A DNA stretch of 64,000 nt. It comes from Symbiodinium natans. Lineage: Eukaryota > Sar > Dinophyceae > Suessiales > Symbiodiniaceae. Positions 1 to 10,151 of this stretch are shown piece by piece (within the stretch, counting starts at the first letter, position 1; the number at the start of each line of letters is the position of its first letter). Position numbers and translations under genes: made by a program. The stretch lies in contig CAJNDS010002355.1 of the NCBI GenBank assembly GCA_905221605.1, forward strand, positions 408,782 through 472,781. The letters are read 5' to 3'. Below the pieces are notes generated by a model that was given only the letters and a program-made list of their open reading frames with translations, was not told the origin of the DNA and ran no database searches.

Positions 1-629
1 GATTCCAATTAAATTAAGCAATACTCAATACTCCTTAATGTATCGGAGTCCCTATATCGGTTAGTGAGGCTCTCTCTCAGTTTCTGTATGTCGCTGGACC
101 CCGGGGCATGAAAAACCCCTGAATATCCACTCGTTTAACCAATGTGCTCCCCCTCCTATCCCCCTTCCCACATAAAGGCTCAAATTGTGCTCGATGGAGG
201 GCTTTTCGGGCCTTGTTTTGAGCAAGGAGTAAATCAGATCCAATGGTATTCTATAGGCTGGAGCATGCCATGTTGCACAGATTTCGGTGGCCTGCATCTT
301 GCCCGTGTTGTTTCCGTACACCTTTTGTTAGGACTCTTCACATCCTGTACATGCGTCTTCTGAAAGTTCTACTCCAGCAGGACCTGCCTCTGCAGTACAC
401 GTTCCGGACTTACAAGCGCTTGTGGCAGAGGCTGTCCACCTTGGGACCCACGCCATGAGACAGCCATTGCAAAGATGTGAGTTGAAGACTGGGTTGGCAT
501 CTGGTATGAGGGGCACGTGGGCTAACAGCGGGTAGGGTCGTTGAAATACCACCTGTGGCACCTCTAATAACAAGCACCAACACACGTGTTGACTAACACA
601 TCGTTGATGACTTTTGGTGAACATCCGAG
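1..629. other. No gene recognised
   Basis: I see no conserved protein, RNA gene or clear repeat array here. Short open frames on both strands overlap each other and show no family motif. The stretch may be the decayed upstream part of the retroelement-like frame that begins near 630. Confidence 0.3.
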
Positions 630-986
630 GTGGAGTGTGTGGGAGCAGGTAACTTCAGATGGGAAGATCGACGCAAATTACTCGCAGAGGACGCAGAAGG
701 TGCGAGTCGGGTCGGAGCAAATGTTTGCGCAGGAGAGGCTCATTGGCAACTAGGCAGAACGGAAGCTCACGGTAGGATACTCAAGGGTATGTTGTCCCGA
801 ACGGATCACGAAAAGCCTATCCTGAACGATGACGATTTTCGTTGGTGCCTGAAGGCTGCAATAGCAAGACAAGGCTCTAGGGCATGCAAGCAGCGATTTG
901 TGCAGTCTGGAAAACGCGTCGCATATGCAATCAAGTCCAAGATGAAGCGGATCGGCCACTTAGGGCCTGCAGAAGTTTCTATGTAA
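630..986 (+). pseudogene. Retrotransposon integrase-like fragment
   Basis: This 118-codon open frame has no intron signs. Its middle carries AHWQLGRTEAHGRILKGML, then a segment with WCLKAAIARQ and SGKRVAYAIK. A WQLG-x-x-E block followed by a helix and a basic tail resembles the end of the integrase core in Ty1/copia-like polyproteins, which are abundant in dinoflagellates; that assignment is from memory of the family, not a search. The DDE residues of a complete integrase, reverse transcriptase and LTRs are not seen nearby, so this is most likely a relic. It could also be a domesticated exon. The strand matches the host genes. Confidence 0.45.
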
Positions 987-1784
987 CGCTGAGCCGATGG
1001 CAGTCTTAGGGCAATGCGTAGAAGCGAAGCCGTGGACCTTTGCGTGTACAACTTGAGGTTTTTGGAGGTCCAGAATCTGCAGCTGAAGCCGACAAGAATA
1101 TCATCGTATTAAGTTGTACTCTTTGATACACCAAACAACACAAGTATGAACGTGTGCGTACGCATATACATATATCTATATATACACAGAAATATATCAG
1201 CATGAAATTCTATACGATGCTCCAGCGCCAGGTGGCAAGCTTCGGCACAGTCCAGGATTTCTGGAGGCCAGCTTCTGATGGCAGGTCAGGGCTCAAGAGT
1301 CCAATCAAGGCATCTAAGCTTCCTAGATAGGTTAGACATACCTAAAGGTCATCCTACCCCTAAAGGTACCATACACCCACCTAACCCAGCACGAGACTTT
1401 CTAGAGATCCCAAAAGGGGGCGTTGGAAATGGGGGCATTGCCACCAACTAAAAGGACATCAACAAAAACATGGATTGGGGACAGGACGCTACTATCATGA
1501 GGTTCTAGTATATATGACGGCCCAGAAATCCCTCAACAGTGAACCCGAAGCCATTATGTTAGTCAAATCTCGCCTTCGAGTTGTATGTAATCACGTAAGC
1601 GGGCGGAGCCAACAAACAACACATTATTTTCTGACTACCGCCTTCGAAATTTGCTTTCATGTGTGTAACATGGCGGTACAAAAATGCCTCACAAACTCCG
1701 GGCTTGGGGAGCGGTGCCAGAACCCAAAATATGTGTTTTAGAAACCGTGGCCACATTTGATTTCTTTTAAATAAATTCGGCTTG
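987..1784. other. No gene recognised
   Basis: A short AT-rich run (around 1160-1200) and unremarkable sequence. An open frame of 88 codons at 1475-1741 shows no recognisable motif, and I do not call it a gene. Confidence 0.3.
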
Positions 1785-1885
1785 TGTTTTTGGAGCCAAG
1801 AGCAGCCATTTGTACGGTTTTAACATGCCAAACGCATTTTTCTGTTGAGGGACAATGCGTTCGGCTTGTGGAAAAATCGGAGAAT
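1785..1885 (+). repeat. Single diverged copy of the 80/84-base satellite
   Basis: Carries the same string of landmarks as the main array at 2210-3000: a GGAGCCAAGA block, AGCCATTTGTACGG, GCCAAACGCA, TTCTGTTGA and GCGTTCGGCTTGTGG. It lies about 400 bases upstream of the array in the same orientation. Confidence 0.7.
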
Positions 1886-2209
1886 AAATAACCAATTGAG
1901 TTTGAACCTTTGAAGTACATGTATAATATATACCAAAGATGAATGAGGGGTGGCACCACAAAAAATCAAATGCAGATGCGACATATTTGCCATGCGTATG
2001 GATATATACATACCATGAGTAACATCGGTCTACCAGACCACTCACCGGGACCTCATAGCCCTCTTTCAACGGGGTGGCCTGCTGCGCTGACTGGCTGTTC
2101 GGCTCTCTGGCCGGCTCGCTCGTCGTAGATGGCCATCTTCTTGAAACACTCGTCACTGACTCTCTGCAGTCTGCCACTGCTCGTAGGAAATCCCCTATGG
2201 TCTGTAGCT

Positions 2210-3000
2210 GCTCATGTGACCAACCATTGTAGCCGTCGCCAAGAACAGCCATTTTGTAATGCGTTTACAGACCACCTAACGCATTTTTCTGTTGAAGGAC
2301 AATGCTTTCGGCTTGTGGTTTTGGAGCCAAAAAGAGCCATTGGTACGGTGTTTGCAAGCGAAACGCATTCTTCTGTTGAAAGACAGTGCGTTCGGCTTGT
2401 GGTGTTGGAGCCAAAAAGAGCCATTGGTATGGTGTTTGCAAGCGAAACGCATTCTTCTGTTGAAAGACAATGCGTTCGGCTTGTGGTTTTGGAGCTAGGA
2501 ACGCCATTTGTACGGTTGAAAGACAGTGCGTTCGGCTTGTGGTTTTGGAGCCAAAAAAGAGCCGTTGGTATGGTGTTTGCAAGCCAAACGCATTCTTCTG
2601 TTGAAAGACAATGCGTTCGGCTTGTGGTTTTGGAGCCAGGAACAGCCATTTGTACGGTTCTTACAAGCCGCAATTTTCTGTTGAAAGACAGTGCGTTCGG
2701 CTTGTGGTTTTGGAGCCAAAAAGAGCCATTGGTATGGTGTTTGCAAGCCAAACGCATTCTTCTGTTGAAAGACAATGCGTTCGGCTTGTGGTTTTGGAGC
2801 CAGGAACAGCCATTTGTACGGTTTTTACAAGCCACAACTTTCTGTTGAAAGACAGTGCGCTCGGCTTGTGGTTTTGGAGCCAAAAAGAGCCATTGGTATG
2901 GTGTTTGCAAGCCAAACGCATTCTTCCGTTGAAAGACAATGCGTTCGGCATGTGGTTTTGGAGCCAAGAACAGCCATTTGCACTGTTTTTACAGGCCATG
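2210..3000 (+). repeat. Satellite array, alternating 84- and 80-base units
   Basis: The landmark TTCTGTTGAAAGACA recurs near 2371, 2455, 2596, 2676, 2760, 2840 and 2924. Spacings are mostly 84 then 80 bases, giving a higher-order unit of about 164 bases. Two unit types alternate, one with AAAAAGAGCCATTGGTATGG and one with AGGAACAGCCATTTGTACGG. One unit near 2510 is shortened. Because 84 is a multiple of three, long open frames appear on both strands (for example 2129-2848 +). Their peptides simply repeat the unit, so I do not call them genes. Confidence 0.85.
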
Positions 3001-3004
3001 CAGC

Positions 3005-3700
3005 CATAAACACAAAACACTAAACCCTGAACCCCCTAAACACAAAACCCTAAACACTAAACCCTAAACCCGAAACAACAAATCCTGAACCCTATACTCT
3101 AAACCCCAAAACCAAAGACAAGTCGGGGTTTCAGTTCTTTAGGGTTTTTAGAACTTAGGAATGACAAGTTTTTGCTTAACCCTAAACCCTAAAACAAAAC
3201 CCTAAACCCCCGCAAAAACCAAGCACTAAACCCTCAACACTCACTCCCGAACCCTAAAGACTTAACGCTACACCCTTTCTGACGTGGAAGTCCGGAAAAC
3301 GGAAATCACACGTGAGAAATGCCGCTCCGCAAGCTACTTGTGCTTAAACGCGCCGCGTTTAAGCGCAAGTAGCCCTTTCCACGCCGCAGGTTTGGGCAAA
3401 TCTGCGCTGCAAAAAGGCTACTTGCGCTTAAACGCGCCGCGTTTAAGCGCAAGTAGCTTGCGGAGCGGCATTTCTCACGTTCCGGGTTTTGTTTTCGGGT
3501 TTAGGGTTAATCAAAAACTTGTCATTCCTAAGTTCTAAAAACCCTAAAGAACTGAAACCCCGACTGGTCTTTGGTTTTGGGGTTTAATGTATAGGGTTCA
3601 GTCAGGATTTGTTGTTTCGGGTTTACGTAGTATTTAGGGTTTTGTGTTTAGGGGGTTCAGGGTTTAGTGTTTTGTGTTTAGGGTGTAGGTGTTTTTTTAA
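3005..3700. repeat. Palindromic foldback element with nested palindromes
   Basis: The left part (about 3020-3330) is repeated in reverse complement on the right (about 3455-3690). Matching blocks include GGGTTTCAGTTCTTTAGGG, ACTTAGGAATGACAAG and GAAATGCCGCTCCGCAAG. Inside the arms are two further palindromes of 41 bases each (3333-3373 and 3417-3457) built on TTAAACGCG/CGCGTTTAA. The outer arm ends consist of CCCTAAA (left) and TTTAGGG (right) heptamers. There is no coding frame. The form is that of a foldback or MITE-like element. Confidence 0.8.
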
Positions 3701-3756
3701 GGGTTTCGGGCCGGGGGTCAAGCGGCTTGGATAAGATCTAACACCCTCTCCCTCTG

Positions 3757-3779
3757 CTCTCTCTCTCTCTCTCTCTCTC
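3757..3779. repeat. Short CT dinucleotide run
   Basis: A run of CT repeats between the foldback element and degenerate TTTAGGG heptamers. Confidence 0.7.
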
Positions 3780-3839
3780 GCAGACTCGGGAATCCGTCAG
3801 CTGCCGTCTGCAGCCCGATAGGCCATGCTCTCCGACCCT

Positions 3840-4205
3840 AAACCTTATGAATCCTAAACTCTCAAGTCCAAACCCTAAACATGTGAAACCCCGACTGTTT
3901 TTTGCTCTTGGGCTTTAGGGTTTAGTAGGGCTTAGGGTTCCGGATGTTTAGGGCTTGGTGTTTATGCTTTAGGGTGTAGTGTTTAAGTGTTTAGGGTTTC
4001 GTGTTTAGGGATTAGCGTTTAGCGTTTATAGTCTGTAGGGTTTAGCGTTTAAGTGTTTAGGGTTTAATGCTTAGTGTTGGTTTAGTGCTAAGGGCTTAGG
4101 GTCAAGTTATTGAGGGTTTTGTGTTGAGGCCTTAGTGCTGAGTGCTTAGAGTGTAGTGTTGAGGGTTTCGGGTTTAGTGATAAGGGCTTTGGGCTTAGGG
4201 TTTAG
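3840..4205 (+). repeat. Degenerate TTTAGGG-type heptamers
   Basis: Dozens of imperfect copies such as TTTAGGG, TTTAGTG, CTTAGGG and TTTAGCG, mostly in the G-rich orientation. The array resumes at 4552-4645 after the inverted repeat at 4235-4545. Confidence 0.7.
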
Positions 4206-4234
4206 AGACTTGGATAATATCTATCAGGAACCTC

Positions 4235-4545
4235 TGGTTTACGTTGTTTTCTCGGCTGACATATTTATTTAAACAAAAAAAATCGGCACCCAAGAAAGCG
4301 CGTTTACAAGAGTTTTCTCTCGAAATGAATGTATGCTTTAAGGACCGAAACTGGGCCGAAATTGGACCAAAACTGGAGCGCCACCATCCGTTTGTTTGCA
4401 AAATATGCCTTATGCATGTTTCTCAAAAAGAAAGTCATGAAATTTTCTGAAAAAATGCATTCATTTCGAAAGAAAGATCTTGTAAACATGCTTTCCTGGG
4501 TGCCGAATTACGTTGATTTTTTTAAAATTAGCCTCGTCAGCCCAG
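4235..4545. repeat. Inverted repeat, about 60-base arms
   Basis: The arm beginning TCGGCACCC near 4274 (through GTTTACAAGA and CGAAATGAATG) returns as reverse complement near 4450-4507 (CATTCATTTCG, TCTTGTAAAC, GGGTGCCGA). The loop is about 120 bases with no clear coding frame. It is embedded in TTTAGGG-like sequence, as the larger foldback element is. Confidence 0.7.
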
Positions 4546-4654
4546 AAAGGTTTAGTGTTTAGGGTGTAGTGTCGTGGTTATAAGTGTTTAGGGTTTAGGA
4601 TTTAGTGTTTAGGGTTTAGTTTTTAGTGGTAAGGGCTTAGGGCTACCGTAAAAA

Positions 4655-4945
4655 TCCTATTCGGCCTACACACAGCAAAACAACAATGCAATTGGCTTGA
4701 AAAAACAGTACATTTTCCTGACGTAAACCATTTTCCAATGGTTCTTGGCTCCAAACCAAGCCAAACGCATCTTTCGCCAGAAACATGCATCTGGCTTGGA
4801 AAAAACATTTGGCCACCAGAAAAATATGTGTTTATAGCTTGTAACAACAGTGCAATTGGCTGTTCTTGGCTCCAAAACCAAGCCGAACTGCATTTGGCTT
4901 GTAAAGACCATACAAATGGCTGTTCTTGGCTCCATCCTTGCACCG
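4655..4945 (-). repeat. Satellite units in reverse orientation
   Basis: Contains GGCTGTTCTTGGCTCCA, AAACCAAGCC and GCATTTGGCTTG, the reverse complement of the 2210-3000 satellite. About three diverged units are present. With the forward array, the two flank the foldback element and inverted repeat in head-to-head fashion. Confidence 0.7.
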
Positions 4946-5500
4946 CCCCCTATCTCTTGCTTCTCTCTTTCTTAAATCTCGCTGAAAAACATGCAAATAC
5001 ATGTATTATGATAGAACGTATGCTTTGTGCTTCACTATTGTATATGATCCATTCAACTGACTGGAAGAGTCTATAAATGTAGTGGTATTCTTTGATGGTT
5101 TTTTTGGTGGCAGGTTTGTTCATGGCAATGCCCCCATTTGCAACGCCCCCTTCTGGGATCGCTATAGACTTAGGGTTTAGGATTTAGGGTTTAGGGACTC
5201 CCAACAGCAGCCCCGGAGACGCCCTTCGCAGGCTGTGGAACCACGTGCCCCAGCCCAGCACGCTGCTTGAATCCAAGCGGATTGCCTGCCTTGCCCGTCT
5301 TCGGTCTCTAATAATTCGGCGTGCTTCAGTTGGCGGAATTTACGTGAGGGACTTCAGACCTTCAGGAGGTTTAGAGTCTGCAGCATGCTTCAAAGCTGGA
5401 ACATCGGCGGTTCAAGGTTCGTTGTCACCAGGTTCCATGTAAACTCCAACATAAAAAGAATTCTCCAAACAAAAACGAAAGCCCTTCCAGCCGCCCAGTT
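4946..5500. other. Intergenic or intronic, no gene recognised
   Basis: Plain sequence with one short TTTAGGG run near 5168-5195. The open frame at 5245-5442 has no motif I recognise. Confidence 0.3.
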
Positions 5501-5507
5501 AGTGGCA

Positions 5508-5612
5508 GGTGCGGGAGCAGCATGACGGTCTGCACGTGATCGACGCGCTCATGATTTTCCGGGACAATATCCGCAGGGGGGCCCAGGAGTCGCCAGCCCT
5601 GCACAGCTTGAA
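5508..5612 (+). CDS. Exon candidate, unknown protein
   Basis: After a GCAG acceptor the frame reads VREQHDGLHVIDALMIFR and then DNIRRGAQESPALHS. The mix of charged and hydrophobic residues is typical of real protein, and there is no stop until the heptamer array at 5612. A likely end is near 5578, where a GC donor follows. I do not recognise the family. Confidence 0.42.
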
Positions 5613-5675
5613 GGGTTTAGGGTTTAGGGTTTAGGGTTTAGGGTTTAGGGTTTAGGGTTTAGGGTTTAGGGTTCC
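5612..5675 (+). repeat. Perfect TTTAGGG array
   Basis: About nine uninterrupted TTTAGGG units directly downstream of an exon candidate. This is plant/dinoflagellate-type telomere sequence inside the chromosome. Confidence 0.9.
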
Positions 5676-5688
5676 TGATTTGTCGGGC

Positions 5689-5841
5689 TACTTGGAGGTT
5701 CATGGTGTTCATGGTACTTGTAACCCAATTCTAACTGGACTTAAGACCCACTTTTCAGCCCTTCAAGTGCCCTAATATGGTCATAATTGGGTTATAAATG
5801 CAAGTACAATTTGGTGACTAAGTACCATGAACCTCCAAGTA
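5689..5841. mobile_element. Family A terminal-inverted-repeat element
   Basis: Begins TACTTGGAGGTTCATGG and ends with the reverse complement CCATGAACCTCCAAGTA. The inner arms also match (TGTAACCCAATT against AATTGGGTTATA). No coding capacity. It sits between a TTTAGGG array and a CCCTAAA array. Related copies lie at 6453, 22679, 32824 and 49842. Confidence 0.75.
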
Positions 5842-5937
5842 CCTCAGGGTTCCAAGAATTTAGGGCAGGGAGCTGATTGTGACTTGAGATGGTGGTCGCC
5901 ACCGTGCAGGCAGTGAGCGCAAAGAGCCCCAGTTCCC

Positions 5938-6006
5938 TTAACCCTTAACCCTTAACCCTAAACCCTAAACGCTAAACCCTAAACCCTAAACCCTAAACCC
6001 TAAACC
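5938..6006 (-). repeat. CCCTAAA array
   Basis: About eight heptamers in the C-rich orientation, some varied to CCCTTAA. An exon-like stretch follows (acceptor near 6014). Confidence 0.85.
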
Positions 6007-6452
6007 GTTTCGTCAGATCTTCGCGGAGGTCCCGAGTGGGAAGATCCAATGAATGCCAAAGGTGGCCACTTTCAGGCGTGTCTTTTGCTTGGGATCCAGG
6101 AGATGAAGACAAAGCATGTCATACACTCGCAAAAAAATTACATGTGCATACACTTACATATTCATTTCTGTTTTTACATTTTATACTTGTATATGTGCTT
6201 TAAAGACGTAGGTAATTAGGCGCACAGGGACACACGATCGTTCTGATTTTGCAAGCTGGCCCTGGCAGACTCCGCCACAAACATCAGACCCCGAAACCCC
6301 GAAATCCTCGAGCCCAGTGCCCAAACCCCTGAGCCCAAGCCCTGAGCCCCAGTGACCCTAAACCCTAAACCCTAAACCCTAAACCCAACTACACCCCCCT
6401 AACTACACCCCCCGGAGCCCTGGAGCTGCCCTCAGACCCTTAGACCCCCATC

Positions 6453-6579
6453 TACTTGGAGGTTCGTGGCACTTATGAACCCAAGTATAGCTGTACTTGT
6501 ACACCCATAGTCAGAATCAGAATTCTGAGACCCCTTTAAGGGGGCTTGTAGGTGTGTTTTATGTACCATGGACCTCCAT
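6453..6579. mobile_element. Family A terminal-inverted-repeat element
   Basis: Starts TACTTGGAGGTTCGTGGCAC and ends TACCATGGACCTCCA. It is a more diverged copy of the 5689-5841 element, preceded by CCCTAAA heptamers at 6356-6386. Confidence 0.65.
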
Positions 6580-6861
6580 CTGCGTTTCCCTGTGCCAGTT
6601 CCAGCTCAAACCCTCAGCTGGTCCCGGCCAGATCGACGAGTGCCCGCTGCAAGCTCCACCGAATCCCTGTTTTGGTTTACGGTTTAGGTGCATGTTCAGA
6701 TACGAAATGCCTTTTCTAGGGAGAGCACAAAAAAGTTCAGGGTTTGCTCCGGGTTGACGATTTCAATCGTGGGGCCTGGCCATTCCACGGTAGGATCTTG
6801 AGGTTCAGGGCTTAGGAACATCACGACTCTCTCTAGGGCTGATAGCATTAAAGCCCCGATG

Positions 6862-6957
6862 TGTGCTGAAGGAAGACTGGAGAATGCCAAAGCAGCCTGG
6901 AGTCTCGAAGGAAAGTTTAAACTTGAAGCCCCAGACACCTCCCCCGAGGGCCGATGA
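6862..6957 (+). CDS. Exon candidate ending in a stop
   Basis: The frame reads EGRLENAKAAWSLEGKFKLE and then APDTSPEGR before TGA. The amino-acid mix looks coding (Lys/Glu helix with Trp). It could be the last exon of an unknown gene, or an exon with a donor before the stop. Function unknown. Confidence 0.35.
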   Translation, partial: CAEGRLENAKAAWSLEGKFKLEAPDTSPEGR

Positions 6958-7079
6958 GAGAGTGCCACAAATTTTGTAGTACTACTATGGAGTTAGGTAC
7001 CCCAAGAAACATACGTACTAGGGTTTTGGGCACTGCAAATCAACCCTCAAAGGTTCAGAAGTCAGACTTTCATGGCCAG

Positions 7080-7140
7080 GTACTGGAACAACCTGGTGCT
7101 TGGCATCATCGGGGCCACTATTGAGCCTCCTAACATGATC
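7080..7140 (+). CDS. Exon candidate
   Basis: After a CCAG acceptor plus G, the frame reads YWNNLVLGIIGATIEPPNMI. The hydrophobic centre could be part of a membrane helix. A CCCTAAA run follows at 7162-7196. Unknown family. Confidence 0.35.
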
Positions 7141-7652
7141 ACAGGATGGGGGGGGGGGGACCTAAACCCTAAACCCTAAGCCCTAAACCCTAAACCTGGT
7201 TTGTGGGTTTGTAGCCACGCAAACTGGGTATGGAATGCCTCAACCCCGAAAATACTCAGACAATAGGACACGGCAGTGCACTTACTGTTTTTTCGTCTTG
7301 TTGTTTTTTTTTTTTTGTTTTGGGGTGGGGGGGGGGGGGGCTTCCTTTCAAACCCTTGTTCAGAAGCAAGAGCTACCACATTTCCTATTAGGTTGCTTGG
7401 TGATCTCGGCTCTTCCCAGTTGCACAGCGAGGGTTTAGTCAGCACGAGTCAAGACACACGATCCTTCAGGTCTCTGAGCCCCCTGGTCGTCAACGCCTAA
7501 CCTAAAATATCCCAAGAACTGACCTGGTTCCATCAGCAAGGGCTTCCCAGCGTCCGCACAAGGAGTCTCAAATCCTAAGTAGCAGAGTGCGCGTGCCTTT
7601 GATGGCTTCAACAGTCAATGAATATTGTCGATGTTTAGTCGCTGTGCTGGTG

Positions 7653-7756
7653 TGGGGGTTTACGAAAGTAGGGGGACCCCTAGAATAGACCCCAAATTGC
7701 AGGATTCCCCTTTCATAAGGACCCCAACAAGGTACTAATATCCTAAACCCCCCCCA
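7653..7756. mobile_element. Family B terminal-inverted-repeat element
   Basis: Left end GGGGGTTTACGAAAGTAGGG; right end GGTACTAATATCCTAAACCC, which is roughly its reverse complement. An inner GGACCCC block and an ACCCCAACAAGGTAC block are shared with copies at 24365, 29934 and 34725. Confidence 0.7.
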
Positions 7757-7763
7757 TGTAAAC

Positions 7764-7907
7764 CTTCTGGGAGGAGTTCGGCTCGTGGACAAACTCTCCG
7801 GGCCTCGGGCGGCTGGCGTTCTCCGCATCGAGGCAGAAGTTCATATTCGCTTGTCCAAGACGTCTGTCATTACGTTGGTGCTGCTTGTTGGCCTTAGGAT
7901 GTGTTAG
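7764..7907 (+). CDS. Exon candidate next to a family B element
   Basis: Directly after the element, a frame reads LLGGVRLVDKLSGPRAAGVL, then RIEAEVHIRLSKTS and a hydrophobic tail before TAG. The opposite strand is also open here, so the call is uncertain. No family recognised. Confidence 0.3.
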   Translation, partial: LLGGVRLVDKLSGPRAAGVLRIEAEVHIRLSKTSVITLVLLVGLRMC

Positions 7908-8028
7908 GTCTTGGGTAGCAGCATTAATTGTCCACCTGCCATCAAAGTTCGGCTGATGCGCTTGCTTGCTTGGCGGTGCCGGGGAGGGTGTCAGAAGCCA
8001 CGCACCATTCATCAGTTGCACTTTGCAG

Positions 8029-8151
8029 TTACTGGCCGAACAGCCAGGTGTGGTTCACAGAGTCCGATGACAAAGATGCGGTTGGAGCGCTAAGGAAAAA
8101 TGTGGAGACTTGCCGGGTGCCCAAGAAAGCTCAGTTGGGAGATTCTTTCTA
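8029..8151 (+). CDS. Exon candidate
   Basis: After a GCAG acceptor at 8028 the frame reads YWPNSQVWFTESDDKDAVGA and continues LRKNVETCRVPKKAQLGDSF to a TAA. The composition is convincingly protein-like. It may pair with the frame at 8251-8390. Function unknown. Confidence 0.42.
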
Positions 8152-8250
8152 AGTTACGGGCCCCGTTTCACGTAACAACTGATTCTGTGGAGTTGCTCTT
8201 GTCCCGGTCGGTCAGGGTGGCAGTCTGTCTGGAACTACTTTGCTAACGGG

Positions 8251-8392
8251 CTCTTCATGCAGCAAGCAGAGTGGGCCTCAAGGCCTGAATTCCTCTGCCA
8301 ACTCTCCACAGCCAAACTATATCTTGCGCAGCTCCCATTTCTACACTCCCAAGTGTCCATCTCCAGGCCCTATAAACCCTAATACCCTCGAA
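8251..8392 (+). CDS. Exon candidate
   Basis: The frame reads LFMQQAEWASRPEFLCQLST and continues AKLYLAQLPFLHSQVSISRP into a CCCTAA run. It probably holds one or two exons (a second acceptor lies at 8308). Unknown family. Confidence 0.35.
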
Positions 8393-9036
8393 TATGAGAA
8401 CAAAGTAGATGTGTTTTATAACCTCTGAAAACAATCACTCCTGTCCTCCATAGGTGCCCAAAGCCCAGGAAAAAGACAAGCGAACACAAATATGAAGAAC
8501 GAAGTGATGCATGAATTGATTTGCCGAGGCTTGTTCTATAGTTGGCTCTCCATTTTCTTCGCATTTCCCACACGCCCCTTTCTTATTAGATTTGTGAGTG
8601 AATGAAAGACATGAAATAGCGCAGGCGTTCAGTCAGGATGAAAGAGCGAAGCTGACAAGTTCCTTTGTTATCCAAGGTCAGAGAGACAAGAATTCACTTT
8701 CATGCTGTGCGGAAACCGTAAACTTGCAGCAAACCCTAAATCCACTCACCGGATGCCCCAACTTTTCATAATCGATTCCCCTCCGAGGTATGGCACAAAA
8801 ATTGGATGGAGGGAAGGGCGCGGTGCGCAACACTACCACCGCCACCGGCCAACCCGTGCAGCAGTTGGAAATAGTTGGAATACTATTCTGTAGCGATATC
8901 CTCGCTCTCCTTGTGGGTGGTTCCCTGCAAGCTTTAATATCTAGGCACTAGAACCCCCTATTGGTCCCCAACAACAGATGGAAGCCTCTACTGCTACAAT
9001 GGTTGATGAAGACAAGGCTTCGGGTCTCTTAGGTTT

Positions 9037-9135
9037 AGGGTTCGGGGAAGAGACTTTCAAGAGTCAAAGAAGAGCCACCTGCATCATGGATCACAGTTGT
9101 GCCTATGAAGCTGCATGCCCTACCGAAGGGGCCAT
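9037..9135 (+). CDS. Exon candidate
   Basis: The frame VKEEPPASWITVVPMKLHAL followed by PKG is bounded by an AG upstream and a GT/GC-rich edge. A competing frame starting at the ATG of 8978 (MEASTATMVDEDKASG) is also open. Only one can be right. Confidence 0.33.
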
Positions 9136-9598
9136 TCGGTTTTGGGGTTTAATGGCATTAACGACATTCAAAATATAACAATAATATTATCATGAAGAGC
9201 ACTAACATTTCTCTTAATATTAACAAGATTAGTAGCATGACGGGGTCTGCGTGAATGGTGACCACCGGATTTTCATGTCCAAGAGCACAGATCGGAGCCC
9301 AGAGGCCTAGTGCCTGAAGCCCTTACCCCATAACAACCTCCAGTGCTGCACGGCGTTTCTTTTGTTAAGGGTTTGGCTCCATAAAAAAAGCCCAATCTGA
9401 AGTAAGCAAGGATGGCTCCCCTTATAGTCAGAAGAAACCTCGACCCCAAACCCTGAATGCTAAGCTCCTGCCTGAGCCCAGCAGTCAGCCATGCTGCCCA
9501 CCACGCCATGCCATCTACTGCTGCTGTTCCTGCAAGTCAACCTGGCCACTGGCAAGTCCAAAGTCAAGCAGCCCAGCCGCAGGTTGGTGAGACTTGGT

Positions 9599-9786
9599 TT
9601 AGGGTTTATAGGGTTTAGGGCTTATAGGGTTTAGGATTTATAGGGTGTTGAGGGTTTAGAGAGTTTATAGGGTTTAGGATTTACAGGGTTTATAGGGTTT
9701 ATAGGGTTTAGGATTTATAGGGTTTATAGGGTTTATAGGGTTTATAGGGTTCAGGGTTTAGGGTTTAGGGTCTAGGGTTTAGTGTG
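9599..9786 (+). repeat. TTTAGGG and TTTATAGGG array
   Basis: Mixed heptamers and 9-mers with an extra TA, all in the G-rich orientation. The 9-mer variant also appears inside the sulfotransferase intron near 27213-27310. Confidence 0.8.
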
Positions 9787-9797
9787 GAAGGAAGCCT

Positions 9798-9992
9798 TGG
9801 TCACAGAATTTGGAGCTTTGGAGTCCGAAAAGAGATGATTTAGCAGTCCTGGCGTTCCGAGCGCGACAGCGCCTCTCGAAGTACAGGGTCGACAAACCCA
9901 ACGCTATCCGTCAGCCTGACCCAAGAATTCGCCCCTTTGTCTTCCCAAAGCCTTGCGTAGCCACCTCAAACAGGCATCCCCACCCTTTCTGA
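9798..9992 (+). CDS. Exon candidate, basic protein segment
   Basis: After CACAG the frame reads ELWSPKRDDLAVLAFRARQR, then LSKYRVDKPNAIRQPDPRIR. It is rich in Arg/Lys and has the look of a true exon. The end is uncertain (a GT donor near 9946 or the stop at 9990). Unknown family. Confidence 0.45.
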   Translation, partial: WSQNLELWSPKRDDLAVLAFRARQRLSKYRVDKPNAIRQPDPRIRPFVFPKPCVATSNRHPHPF

Positions 9993-10151
9993 ACCTTGAG
10001 CCGCCCCGCGACTGCTCAACCCAAACCAGCTCTACATGGTCTTCTTAGGTTTCCTTTGTGGGTCTCTAAAAGTACGGCACCTTCTAAGAAGGACCCCCGC
10101 CCCCCAAAGGCATCTAATTAAGTTACTCGTATGTCTATATGTACTGACCAG

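Noticed and set aside
2640-2700. Resemblance of the satellite reverse complement to the dinoflagellate spliced leader (CCGTA ... TTGGCTC)
   Set aside because: Only the two ends match; the middle differs in length and sequence. It is probably chance, though a search with the full spliced-leader RNA gene would settle it.
2129-2967. Long open frames on both strands (239 and 251 codons)
   Set aside because: They lie on the 84-base satellite; the peptide repeats every 28 residues because the unit is a multiple of three, and both strands are open.
5612-5675. A true chromosome end
   Set aside because: The TTTAGGG arrays are short, occur in both orientations across the whole window and are flanked by gene sequence, so they are interstitial.
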